Shown: one piece after another, positions 32,079 through 39,623 of the stretch
How positions within the stretch are numbered: the stretch's first letter is position 1
Layout: the number at the start of each line of letters is the position of its first letter
From: an uncultured Rubrobacteraceae bacterium
Lineage (GTDB): Bacteria; Actinomycetota; Rubrobacteria; Rubrobacterales; Rubrobacteraceae
Direction: 5' to 3'
NCBI GenBank assembly: GCA_902806085.1
Contig: CADCVH010000001.1
Location: 62,001-126,000 of the forward strand
Length of the DNA: 64,000 nt
Notes under the pieces: generated by a model
What the model was told of the DNA's origin: nothing
Seen by the model: the letters and a program-made list of their open reading frames with translations, nothing else
Databases searched by the model: none
Program-made: the position numbers and the translations under genes

Positions 32079-32438
32079 GTGGCGAAGAGCTACGAGGAGC
32101 TGGTGGCCGAGGCGAGGGCCGGGACGGAGAAGACGGACGCCGGCGCGGTCCACGACGCGCTCCGCACCGGCGAGGACGTCACGGTGGTGGACGTGCGGGA
32201 ACCCGACGAGTACGAGGCCGGGCACATACCGGGCGCCAGGCACGTGCCACGAGGGTTGCTGGAGTTGCGGTCCGGGGAGGAGCTTCCGGACAGGGACGCC
32301 CGCATCGTGGTCCACTGCGCCCTCGGCGGGCGGGGGGCCCTGGCGGCAAAGAGCCTCAAGGAGATGGGCTACACGAACGTCGCCAACATGGAGGGCGGCC
32401 TGAAGGACTGGAAGGAAAAGGGTTACGAGGTCGAGTAG
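32079..32438 (+). CDS. rhodanese-domain protein
   Basis: This 119-residue single-domain rhodanese transfers sulfane sulfur through a Cys persulfide. VTVVDVREPDEYEAGHIPGA is the CH2A motif and HCALGGRG the active-site loop with the catalytic Cys; WKEKGYEV ends the fold. GTG 32079 follows GAGGGAGG. The MFS gene's coding frame begins within or directly after its end. Confidence 0.92.
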   Translation: MAKSYEELVAEARAGTEKTDAGAVHDALRTGEDVTVVDVREPDEYEAGHIPGARHVPRGLLELRSGEELPDRDARIVVHCALGGRGALAAKSLKEMGYTNVANMEGGLKDWKEKGYEVE

Positions 32439-32466
32439 CGGGGCCGGCCTAGCGCCGCGCGGGCTC

Positions 32467-33618
32467 CTGGCCGTCGGGCTGGGGGCCTTCGGCTTTTTCG
32501 GGCTCTTCTGGGGCGTCTTCGCGGTCCTTCTCACGGACCTGACCCGCGGCCTCGGGCTCTCGCCGGGGCCTCTCGGGCTCGCGCTCTTCGTCGGGGCCGG
32601 GGCTTCGATCTTCACGATGGCCGTCTTCGGGTGGACGGCCGACCGGCTGGGCCGCAAGGCGTTTCTCCTGGTCTCCGGGGGCGTGATGGGGCTCGGGATC
32701 TCGGGCCTCGCCCTCTCCGGCGGCTACGCGGCCCTGCTCGTGACGCTCGTCGTGCTCTACTCGGCCTCGGGCCTCTACGACGTCGGCATAAACTCCGCCG
32801 CCGTGGACCTCGAACAGACGTCGGGCCGCCGCTTCATGAACCTCCTGCACGCGGCCTTCTCGGCCGGGGCCACCCTCGGGGCGGTGGCCGCCGGCGTCCT
32901 GGTCCAGGCCGGCACCGACTACCGGCTGGTCTACCTGGGCCTGCTCCTCCCGCTGGCCTTCTTGCTTCTGGCCTTCGCGACGACCCGGTTCCCCGCCGGC
33001 ACGCGGAACACGCCAGAAGGAGGCGAGGAGGGGGGGCGTTACGGGCTCTACCGGCACCTGCCGCTGCTGCTGGTCGGCGGGATCGCGTTGCTCGGGCTCG
33101 GCTCCGAGGGGGAGATGGAGCACTGGTCGGGCCTCTACCTGCGGGAGACGTTGGGGCTGCCGGCGCTGCTCGGCGGGTCCGGGGTCGCCGTCTTCTACGC
33201 GGCGATGGCCGTGGGCAGGCTCGGGACCGCGGGGGTCGTGCGCCTCTTCGGGAACCGGAGGACCCTGGTCCTCGCGGGCGTGCTCACCGCCGCCGGCATG
33301 GTCCTGGCCCTCGCCACCCGCGAGCCCTTGCTGGTCGTCGCCGGTTTCCTGATGGTGGGGCTCTCGCTCTCCGGGGTCGCGCCCATAGCCTTCTCCGTCG
33401 CCGGCGACCTGGCACCCGGGCGGGCCGGGGCCGCCATCTCCGTCGTCACCACCCTCGGATACGGCGGCTTTCTGCTCGGTCCCGTCCTCGTGGGCGGGCT
33501 GGCCGAGCTTGTCGGGCTCAGGACCGCGCTCTTCACCATAGCGGCGGCCGGGCTCGTCATAGCCGCCCTCGGCTACCGGGTCTCGGCCGCAAGCGACCGG
33601 CCCAAACACGCGGGCTGA
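32467..33618 (+). CDS. MFS transporter lacking a normal start codon at its true N-terminus
   Basis: The protein has about 383 residues and 12 membrane helices. Between helices 2 and 3 is the MFS motif GWTADRLGRKAF. Helix 1 (LLAVGLGAFGFFGLFW) lies upstream of the first ATG at 32617 and is plainly coding. In that frame, between the stop at 32401 and 32617, there is no ATG, GTG or TTG; CTG 32467 is the best candidate. Starting at 32617 would remove the first helix or two. The substrate is unknown (sugar/drug MFS class). Confidence 0.75.
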   Translation: MAVGLGAFGFFGLFWGVFAVLLTDLTRGLGLSPGPLGLALFVGAGASIFTMAVFGWTADRLGRKAFLLVSGGVMGLGISGLALSGGYAALLVTLVVLYSASGLYDVGINSAAVDLEQTSGRRFMNLLHAAFSAGATLGAVAAGVLVQAGTDYRLVYLGLLLPLAFLLLAFATTRFPAGTRNTPEGGEEGGRYGLYRHLPLLLVGGIALLGLGSEGEMEHWSGLYLRETLGLPALLGGSGVAVFYAAMAVGRLGTAGVVRLFGNRRTLVLAGVLTAAGMVLALATREPLLVVAGFLMVGLSLSGVAPIAFSVAGDLAPGRAGAAISVVTTLGYGGFLLGPVLVGGLAELVGLRTALFTIAAAGLVIAALGYRVSAASDRPKHAG

Positions 33619-33702
33619 CGCCGAACCTGTGCACGAACGGAGATGGGGCCGCCACTCCCGGACGACAAAACGGCCGTTGGTGGGAAGCTCGTTGGTGGGA
33701 AG

Positions 33703-35421
33703 CTATTCCCCCCGCATCGCGCGGGAGAGTTGCTCCTCGGCGGCCAAGATCTCCTCGTCCTCTATCCTCTGGAAAAGCGGCGTCGCCCCGGTCGAACGGT
33801 AGCCCTCCGGCAGCTCTTCCAGATCGAGAATCCGGGCTGTGGGCCCCTCGAAGAACCCCTGTAGCCGCTCGATCGCTTCGGGGACGTAGGGGGCGGCGTG
33901 GTAGGCGATGGAGCCGAGGAGGGCGGAGCAGACGTAGAGGGTCGCCCGGGTGAGCTCCGGGTCGTCCTTGCGGGTCTTCCAGGGCGCCGACGCGTCGAAG
34001 AAGCGGTTGGCCCGCTTTCCCATGGCGAGCAGCTCGCCTAAAGCCTCGCGCGGTTTCGGGGCGAGCATCCGCTCCTCGTAGCGCCTCTCCAACTCCTTGA
34101 AGTCTTCGAGGACGGCGTTGGCCTCGTCGGGCAGGGACCCGGGCCGCCGGGACTCGCCGTTTGCGTACTTTTCGGTGAAGGAGAGGACGCGGTTTATGTA
34201 GTTGCCGAGGTTGCCGATCAGGTCGGAGTTCACCCGGCTCCCGAAATCCCGCCAGGAGAAGACCACGTCGCCGGTCTCGGGCAGGTTGGAGGCGAGGTAG
34301 AACCGCAAGGGGTCGGCCGGGAAACGGTCGAGCGCCTCGTGCAGCCACACGGCGAGGTTGCGGCTCGTGGACATCTGGACCGCCCGCCGCTCGCCGTCGA
34401 CGACCACCTCGAGGTTCATGAACTCGTTGGCCGGCACGTCGTAGGGCAGCACGAACGGCTCCTCGCCGTCTTCGCCCACGCCCATGAGCTGCGCGGGCCA
34501 GATGACGGTGTGGAAGACCGTGTTGTCCTTCGCGAGGAAGTGGTAGAGCCTCGTGTTCGGTTCCTGCCAGTACTCGCGCCAGCGGTCCGGATCTCCCGTG
34601 TTCTCGGCCCACTCCATCGTGGAGGAGACGTAGCCGATGCAGGCGTCGAACCAGACGTAGAAGCGCTTGTCCTCGAAGCCCGGCTCCGGCACGGGGACGC
34701 CCCATTTTATGTCCCGCGTTATGGGCCGCTTGTCCAGGCCGCCGTCTATTATCCCCAGGATGAAGTTCTTGACGGAAGCGCGCCAGTGCTTCTGGCCGCC
34801 GACGTACTCCCTGAGACGGTCTGAGAACTTCGGGAGATCCAGGTAGAGGTGCGTCGTCTCCCTGACCTCCGCCGGCCCGCCCGTGACCTTCGAATGCGGA
34901 TCTATGAGCTCGTAGGCCTCGTACCAGGACCCGCAGTTGTCGCACTGGTCGCCGCGGGCCTCCTTGTAGCCGCAGACCGGGCACGTCCCCTCGACGTAGC
35001 GGTCGGGCAGGAAGCGCCCCTCGGTCGGGCTGTACATCTGCTTGGACTCCGCCTCGGAGATGTACCCGCCCTCCTTGAGCTTGCGGTAGAAGAGCTGGGT
35101 GTTCTCCGCGTGCAGGGGTGTGGAGGTGTGGGAGAAGTTGTCGAAGGAGATGCCGAAGCGGGCGAAGGTCTCCTTCATGTGCGCCCACCAGTAGTCGACG
35201 ACGTCTTGTGGGTCCTTGCCCTCCCGTTCGGCGGTGAGGGTGATCGGGACGCCGTGCTCGTCCGTGCCGCAGACGTAGACCACGTCCTCCCCCCGGGCCC
35301 TCAGGTAGCGCACGAAGGCGTCCGCGGGCAGGTAGGCGCCCACGATCTGGCCGACGTGCAGGGGCCCGTTGGCGTACGGCAACGCGGAGGTGACGAGATA
35401 GCGCGGTTTCTTTTCGTTCAT
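33703..35421 (-). CDS. metG: methionyl-tRNA synthetase
   Basis: The 572-residue class I synthetase has HIGH-like HVGQ in ALPYANGPLHVGQIVGAY and a zinc knuckle with four cysteines, CPVC and CDNC. The KMSKS loop reads QMSTSRN, a departure at two positions. The anticodon-binding helical domain is present, but there is no C-terminal Trbp111-like dimer domain. ATG 35421 is six bases from a TATTCT box, so the gene is leaderless; TTG 35427 is an alternative. Confidence 0.94.
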   Translation of the reverse strand: MNEKKPRYLVTSALPYANGPLHVGQIVGAYLPADAFVRYLRARGEDVVYVCGTDEHGVPITLTAEREGKDPQDVVDYWWAHMKETFARFGISFDNFSHTSTPLHAENTQLFYRKLKEGGYISEAESKQMYSPTEGRFLPDRYVEGTCPVCGYKEARGDQCDNCGSWYEAYELIDPHSKVTGGPAEVRETTHLYLDLPKFSDRLREYVGGQKHWRASVKNFILGIIDGGLDKRPITRDIKWGVPVPEPGFEDKRFYVWFDACIGYVSSTMEWAENTGDPDRWREYWQEPNTRLYHFLAKDNTVFHTVIWPAQLMGVGEDGEEPFVLPYDVPANEFMNLEVVVDGERRAVQMSTSRNLAVWLHEALDRFPADPLRFYLASNLPETGDVVFSWRDFGSRVNSDLIGNLGNYINRVLSFTEKYANGESRRPGSLPDEANAVLEDFKELERRYEERMLAPKPREALGELLAMGKRANRFFDASAPWKTRKDDPELTRATLYVCSALLGSIAYHAAPYVPEAIERLQGFFEGPTARILDLEELPEGYRSTGATPLFQRIEDEEILAAEEQLSRAMRGE

Positions 35422-35427
35422 GGTCAA

Positions 35428-35433
35428 AGAATA
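35428..35433 (-). promoter_or_regulatory. -10 box (TATTCT) of leaderless metG
   Basis: It ends six bases before ATG 35421 on the minus strand. Confidence 0.55.
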
Positions 35434-35496
35434 GCACCTCTGTCACCCTCCACGGACCCCGCAGGCCGGGCCGTGGGGAGTCGTATACTGTCGCGG

Positions 35497-35571
35497 GTGA
35501 CCGGGTCGCACGGCTGGAGCGTTTCTCCGGGCTCACGGCCTGGCATGGCCGATCCCGGCGGTCGGTCTTGA
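35497..35571 (+). CDS. possible 24-codon leaderless leader peptide
   Basis: GTG 35497 lies seven bases after TATACT (35484-35489). The peptide ends TGA at 35569-35571, overlapping TTG 35568 of the next frame (TTGA), an arrangement typical of translational coupling. There is no homology evidence. Confidence 0.35.
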   Translation: MTGSHGWSVSPGSRPGMADPGGRS

Positions 35572-35880
35572 TCTCCCTGCTCCTGTACGCCGTGGGCTTC
35601 GCCGGGGTGGCAGCCGTCCTACTCGCGCCGGAGGAGCCGGCCCTCAGGGGTGGGCGGTGGTTCGACGCTTCGTTGGCCCTGGGCTGGACGACATATGCGC
35701 TGTCTCTGTCGGCTATGCCCCCTGCGCGGGCACGTTCGGGAACCGCCACGAACCGCAGGGGAGGATGCTCCGGGCGGTGGCCGCGCTCGGTGCGATTCCT
35801 GCGGGGTTTCTCTTGTCCGCGGCGACAGGCTACATGGTGTTCGGCGCGGCGGGCGCGGTGGTGGCCGTGCTAAGATGGCC
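35568..35880 (+). pseudogene. small membrane protein gene, apparently frameshifted
   Basis: From TTG 35568 a hydrophobic helix (LLLYAVGFAGVAAVLLA) and a plausible soluble segment are read to about 35710. A second hydrophobic stretch (AVAALGAIPAGFLLSAATGY, then a further helix) is in another frame, about 35755-35875. Joined by one frameshift they would make a protein of about 100 residues with two or three helices. No stop-free single frame gives both. It lies 5 bases before dut. Confidence 0.4.
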
Positions 35881-35885
35881 GCCCG

Positions 35886-36347
35886 ATGGCCCCCGAAGAC
35901 CCCCCCACGCTACGGCTTCCGTTCATGCTGCTACACGAAAAGGCTCAGGCTCCCGTGCGGGCGCACGCGGGGGATGCCGGGTACGACCTGCGCGCGGTCG
36001 AGGGGGCGGAGCTTCCGCCCGGCAGTCGCGCGGTCGTGCGGACCGGGATCTCGGTCGCGATCCCGGACGGTTACGCGGGGCTGGTGTTGCCGCGGAGCGG
36101 GCTTGCGGTAAAGCACGGCATCTCCCTGGTCAACGCGCCCGGGCTCATAGACTCGGGGTACCGGGGCGAGCTCCTGGTCCCCCTCATAAACCACGACCGG
36201 AAGGAGACCTTCGCGGTCGAGCCGGGGATGAGGATCGCCCAACTCGTCCTCGTCCGGGCCGCAGGCGCCGCCTTTGTGCAGGTCGAGCTACTGGAGGGCG
36301 GAACCGACGGCAGGGGGGAGGGGGGCTTCGGTTCGTCCGGGGCCTAG
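35886..36347 (+). CDS. dut: dUTP diphosphatase
   Basis: This 153-residue trimeric dUTPase hydrolyses dUTP to dUMP. All five motifs are present in order: AGDAGYDLRA, PRSGLAVKHG, NAPGLIDSGYRGE, GMRIAQLV and GRGEGGFGSSG. The catalytic Asp is in motif 3. A TAAGAT box lies nine bases before ATG 35886 with no ribosome site. It feeds thyX. Confidence 0.95.
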   Translation: MAPEDPPTLRLPFMLLHEKAQAPVRAHAGDAGYDLRAVEGAELPPGSRAVVRTGISVAIPDGYAGLVLPRSGLAVKHGISLVNAPGLIDSGYRGELLVPLINHDRKETFAVEPGMRIAQLVLVRAAGAAFVQVELLEGGTDGRGEGGFGSSGA

Positions 36348-36496
36348 CCCGCGGGTTCGCCCGGGTGCCCCGGCAACACGGCCGAATCATACTTTCGAAT
36401 GGAGGCGTCACACCTTTGGGTGATGCGCGCGCCGGCTTCCCGTCCTACAATGCGTGGCGTCGGAAAGGCCCTGCAAACGATCCTTGGGAGGAAACG

Positions 36497-36865
36497 ATGA
36501 GAAGGAAGCTGGCGCTCGCTTGCGTCGTTATGTTGATTGGGGTGTTTATGGTCGGCGGGGTTGCGCTGGCGGCCGGGTTCAGGGGGACCTCCGGGCCGGA
36601 CGAGATCTCGGGCACCAACGGGGCGGACCTGATCAGGGGCCTGGGCGGTAACGACCGCCTCTCCGGCCGCGGCGGGGACGACGACGTTTACGGCGACGGC
36701 GGCTACGACACGATCCGGGGCAACAACGGCGACGACTACCTGGTGGCGAACGACGGAAGGCGCGACACCATCTACTGCGGCGACGGCAAAGACTACGTCT
36801 ACGCCGACGCCGTGGACCTGGTCTACTACGGTTGCGAGACGGTCAGGATAGACAGGTCCCGGTAA
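36497..36865 (+). CDS. secreted RTX-type calcium-binding repeat protein
   Basis: The 122-residue protein has a signal peptide (about 1-26). Nonapeptide RTX repeats follow (GPDEISGTNGADLIRGLGG, GGNDRLSGRGGDD, DGGYDTIRGNNGDD), which fold into a calcium-binding beta roll. There is a short C-terminal part with two cysteines (IYCGDGKD, YYGCETV). No toxin or protease domain is attached. ATG 36497 follows GGGAGGAAACG. Confidence 0.85.
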   Translation: MRRKLALACVVMLIGVFMVGGVALAAGFRGTSGPDEISGTNGADLIRGLGGNDRLSGRGGDDDVYGDGGYDTIRGNNGDDYLVANDGRRDTIYCGDGKDYVYADAVDLVYYGCETVRIDRSR

Positions 36866-36910
36866 CCCGGGGCGCCCGCCCCCTCCCGAATTGCTAAACT
36901 GCGCCGCGGA

Positions 36911-37474
36911 TTGAACGGGACTACACACGCCGTTTTCGGGATCGCGGCGCTCGCGGGCACGGCCCTCGTGACGGGGGCCGACCCGCCCGCCTACGTCTAC
37001 CCGGCGGCCGTGGTGGCGGCCTGGCTGCCGGACGTGGACAACCCCCGCAGCACTTTGGGCAACGGCCTCAGCCGGTCGAAGAACCCCATCCTGAACGTCT
37101 TGAGCCGGCCCTTGAGCTGGGCCCTGCGGACCACCTCGTTCGTGCTCGTCCGGACGGTCGGGCACCGGACGCTGACGCACTCGATCCTGGGCGCCCTGCT
37201 CTTCGCGCTGGCCGTCTACCTCTCTCTGGACGGCTTCCCGAACCTCACCCTAGCCCTCGTCGCGGGCTACGCCTCGCACGTCTTCGCCGATGCCTTGAAC
37301 ACGAGGGGCGTCCCGCTCTTGTGGCCGCTCGGCAGGCCGTTCCGTCTGCTGCCGGGGGGCATAAGGTCCGGCGGGGCGGTGGAGGTCGCGGTCGCGCTGG
37401 GGGCCCTGATGGTGGCCCTCTACGCCATCCTGCAGCTCACCCCGTCGCTACGCGCCCTCCTCGGCCTCCTCTAG
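36911..37474 (+). CDS. YdjM-like membrane-bound metal-dependent hydrolase (DUF457)
   Basis: The 187-residue protein has four membrane helices with the family residues: THAVFG near the start, LPDVDNPRSTLG, GHRTLTHSIL and SHVFADALNTRGVPLLWP. His and Asp in these motifs form the predicted metal site. The biochemical role is unproven; E. coli YdjM is LexA-regulated. TTG 36911 has a TAAACT box ten bases upstream. Its end overlaps the convergent yqeK by 27 bases. Confidence 0.88.
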   Translation: MNGTTHAVFGIAALAGTALVTGADPPAYVYPAAVVAAWLPDVDNPRSTLGNGLSRSKNPILNVLSRPLSWALRTTSFVLVRTVGHRTLTHSILGALLFALAVYLSLDGFPNLTLALVAGYASHVFADALNTRGVPLLWPLGRPFRLLPGGIRSGGAVEVAVALGALMVALYAILQLTPSLRALLGLL

Positions 37475-38041
37475 CCACGCGAGCGCCTCGACGCTCGCCG
37501 GGTGCGTGGGGCGCCTGCGCTCCTCGTTGTGGGCGATGGACCGCCGCAGCGACTCGGCGGCCGCCCCGCGCAGGTCCTCCCGGGCCAACCGGCGCAGGCG
37601 CCCCACGCTCGGGTAGTCGCGGGCGGGCTCCACCTTGTCCGCGACGTACAGGACCAGCGAGAGCGGGCCCATCCCCGGACGCCCCGTGGTGTGCTCCCGG
37701 ATCGCGTCGAGGACCTCCCCATCCTCCACACCAAGCTCCCGCCGCGCCAGCTCCGCGGCCACCGGGCCGTGCAAGAGCTTCGGGCTCTCCCGCTCCGGTT
37801 CGCCGACGGGCAGGCCCCAGTCGTGGGCCAGGTTCAGGAACTCTTCCGCCGGCATCTCGCGCGCGGCGTCGTGCAGGAGGGCGGCGAAGCGGGCCCGGTC
37901 CGGGTCTAAACCGTGGATTCGCGCGAGGTCTTCCACCGTGTCGGCGACGCGCAAGGTGTGGCCGTAGCGTTTGGCGGAGAGGCGTTCGCGGGCGAGGAGG
38001 TCGGCGGCCTCTTCGGGGTACATCTTCTTACGGTCTTCCAT
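37448..38041 (-). CDS. yqeK: HD-domain Ap4A hydrolase-type protein YqeK
   Basis: This 197-residue HD protein cleaves dinucleoside tetraphosphates symmetrically in its family. RYGHTLRVADTVEDLA carries the first His, AALLHDAARE the HD pair, and HGPVAA and IREHTTG further metal ligands; YVADKVEPARD closes the site. ATG 38041 is seven bases from a TACAAT box, and only 23 bases from the divergent cinA start. yqeK usually sits with nadD, which is not in this window. Confidence 0.9.
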   Translation of the reverse strand: MEDRKKMYPEEAADLLARERLSAKRYGHTLRVADTVEDLARIHGLDPDRARFAALLHDAAREMPAEEFLNLAHDWGLPVGEPERESPKLLHGPVAAELARRELGVEDGEVLDAIREHTTGRPGMGPLSLVLYVADKVEPARDYPSVGRLRRLAREDLRGAAAESLRRSIAHNEERRRPTHPASVEALAWLEEAEEGA

Positions 38042-38048
38042 CCGGCGG

Positions 38049-38058
38049 ATTGTAGAAT
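38049..38058. promoter_or_regulatory. two overlapping divergent -10 boxes (yqeK and cinA)
   Basis: TACAAT on the minus strand (38049-38054) and TAGAAT on the plus strand (38053-38058) share two bases. The start codons are at 38041 and 38065. Both genes are leaderless. Confidence 0.65.
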
Positions 38059-38064
38059 AAACGG

Positions 38065-39330
38065 ATGCAAAACGGACAGAGAAACATAACAAGCGCTGAG
38101 ATAGTGACCATCGGGACCGAGATGCTGCTCGGGGATCTCGTGGACACGAACACGGCCTGGATCAGCAACAGGCTCGCCGGCCTCGGGGTGGGCATCTACC
38201 GCCACACCACGGTGGGCGACAACACGGACCGCATCGTCGGCGCCCTCGTGGACGCAGCCTCCCGGGCCGACCTGGTCGTCACGACCGGGGGCCTCGGCCC
38301 GACCTCAGACGACCTGACCAACGCGTGCCTGGGCCTGCTGACGGGCCGCGAGATGGTCGAGTATCCGGAGGCGCGGGCGCACGTGGACGAGAAGTTCGCG
38401 AAGTTTGGCCGCGAGCCGACGCCCTCCAACTACAAGCAGGCGCTCTTTCCCGAAGGGACGGAGCTTATACCGAACCCGCTGGGGACGGCGATGGGGGCGC
38501 TCGTCGAGTGGGAGGGGACGCTCTTCGCGACCCTGCCCGGCGTCCCCTCGGAGATGAAGGGGATGTTCGAGGAGACCATCGCGCCCCTGATACGGGCCCG
38601 CAGCGACGGCTCCATCGTCTCCAAGACCCTGCACTTCGCCGGCATCGGCGAGTCCGCCCTCGCGGAAAGGGTCCAGGAATTCCTCGACGCCGCCGACCCC
38701 ACGGTCGCCCCCCTGGCCGGCCAGGGGCGGGTACGCCTGCGCATAACCACCCGCGCCGCCACCGAAGAAGAGGCGCACCAGAAAATATCCCCCGTGGAGA
38801 GGGAGATCCTGGCCCGCCTCGGCGACTACTTTTTCGGCGAGGACGAGGAGACCCTGGAGAGCTCGGTGGGACGCCTCTTGCGCGAGCGGGGCGCGACCGT
38901 GGCGCTGGCGGAGAGCTGCACGGGGGGCCTGATCTCCAAGCGCCTCACGGACGTCGCCGGCTCCTCCGAGTATTTCGGGGAGGGCTTCGTCACCTACTCG
39001 AACGAATCCAAGGAGCGCCTGCTCGGCGTCCCGATGGAGATGCTCCAGGAGCACGGCGCCGTCTCGGAGCCCGTCGCCCGCGCGATGGCCGAGGGCGCCC
39101 GAAAGCTCGCCGGCGCGGACTACGGGCTCTCGGTCACGGGCGTGGCCGGTCCCGGTGGCGGCACCCGGGAGAAGCCCGTCGGCCTGGTCTTCGTCGGGGT
39201 TGCCGACGCGGAGGGGGCGACCGCGGAGAGGCTCGACCTCACGGCGTGGGCGCGTTCCAGGAACTCCGTCCGGGAGCGCAGCGCCAACCGGGCGCTGGAC
39301 CTGCTGCGGCTGCGGCTGGAAGGGGCCTAG
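38065..39330 (+). CDS. cinA: CinA family protein (ADP-ribose pyrophosphatase/nicotinamide-nucleotide amidase)
   Basis: The protein has 421 residues. The N-terminal molybdopterin-binding-like domain has [12 protein letters not shown], a KG-rich middle part follows, and the C-terminal PncC domain has [25 protein letters not shown] and GVAGPGGGT. It deamidates NMN in pyridine-nucleotide salvage and, in some bacteria, is tied to competence. Full length for a two-domain CinA. ATG 38065 has a -10 box six bases upstream. Confidence 0.94.
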   Translation: MQNGQRNITSAEIVTIGTEMLLGDLVDTNTAWISNRLAGLGVGIYRHTTVGDNTDRIVGALVDAASRADLVVTTGGLGPTSDDLTNACLGLLTGREMVEYPEARAHVDEKFAKFGREPTPSNYKQALFPEGTELIPNPLGTAMGALVEWEGTLFATLPGVPSEMKGMFEETIAPLIRARSDGSIVSKTLHFAGIGESALAERVQEFLDAADPTVAPLAGQGRVRLRITTRAATEEEAHQKISPVEREILARLGDYFFGEDEETLESSVGRLLRERGATVALAESCTGGLISKRLTDVAGSSEYFGEGFVTYSNESKERLLGVPMEMLQEHGAVSEPVARAMAEGARKLAGADYGLSVTGVAGPGGGTREKPVGLVFVGVADAEGATAERLDLTAWARSRNSVRERSANRALDLLRLRLEGA

Positions 39331-39351
39331 AGAGGGCCGGAAAAATATCTC

Positions 39352-39380
39352 TTGCCGCGTGTCTATTGTGGTAGTAAAAT
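39352..39380 (+). promoter_or_regulatory. promoter of the structured RNA
   Basis: TTGCCG (39352-39357), a 17-base spacer, TAAAAT (39375-39380). Transcription should start near 39387. Confidence 0.7.
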
Positions 39381-39386
39381 CCCCGC

Positions 39387-39619
39387 TAGTCGAAAGCACG
39401 CGAGAGGAGGTGATCCAGATAGACGCATCGAGCAGTAGTAGCCGCGGGTATCTTCTGGGAGAGGTGGCTCTGACCTAGCCCCACCTAAATCCCATGTGGG
39501 ATCCTGGGTTATCTCTACTCCGCCTCTCTAGTCGTTTAGGCGGACGTGCTAGAAACAAGGATACCCGCGCAAGGCTCAAATGGGTACGGCCCCCGGATCT
39601 CTCCGGGGGCTCGTTTTTT
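39387..39619 (+). ncRNA. candidate structured RNA, about 230 nt, with multi-branch fold
   Basis: CGCGGGTATC (39443-39452) is exactly complementary to GATACCCGCG (39560-39569) and encloses three local hairpins: AGGTGG/CCACCT (39462-39467 with 39481-39486), ATCCC/GGGAT (39489-39493 with 39498-39502) and CCGCCT/AGGCGG (39520-39525 with 39538-39543). Upstream, GGAGGTGATCCA (near 39407-39418) is complementary to the usual 16S rRNA 3' end. A 22-codon ORF from GTG 39411 (ending at the TAG near 39476) lies within. It has its own promoter and terminator; the next gene is on the other strand. Confidence 0.6.
39589..39619 (+). terminator. strong intrinsic terminator of the structured RNA
   Basis: GCCCCCGGA, loop, TCCGGGGGC, CG, then six T. 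Confidence 0.93.
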
Positions 39620-39623
39620 GCCG

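Noticed and set aside
39405-39420. GGAGGTGATCC as a fragment of an rRNA operon
   Set aside because: It is on the strand complementary to 16S and no other rRNA sequence is near; it is treated as part of the RNA candidate.
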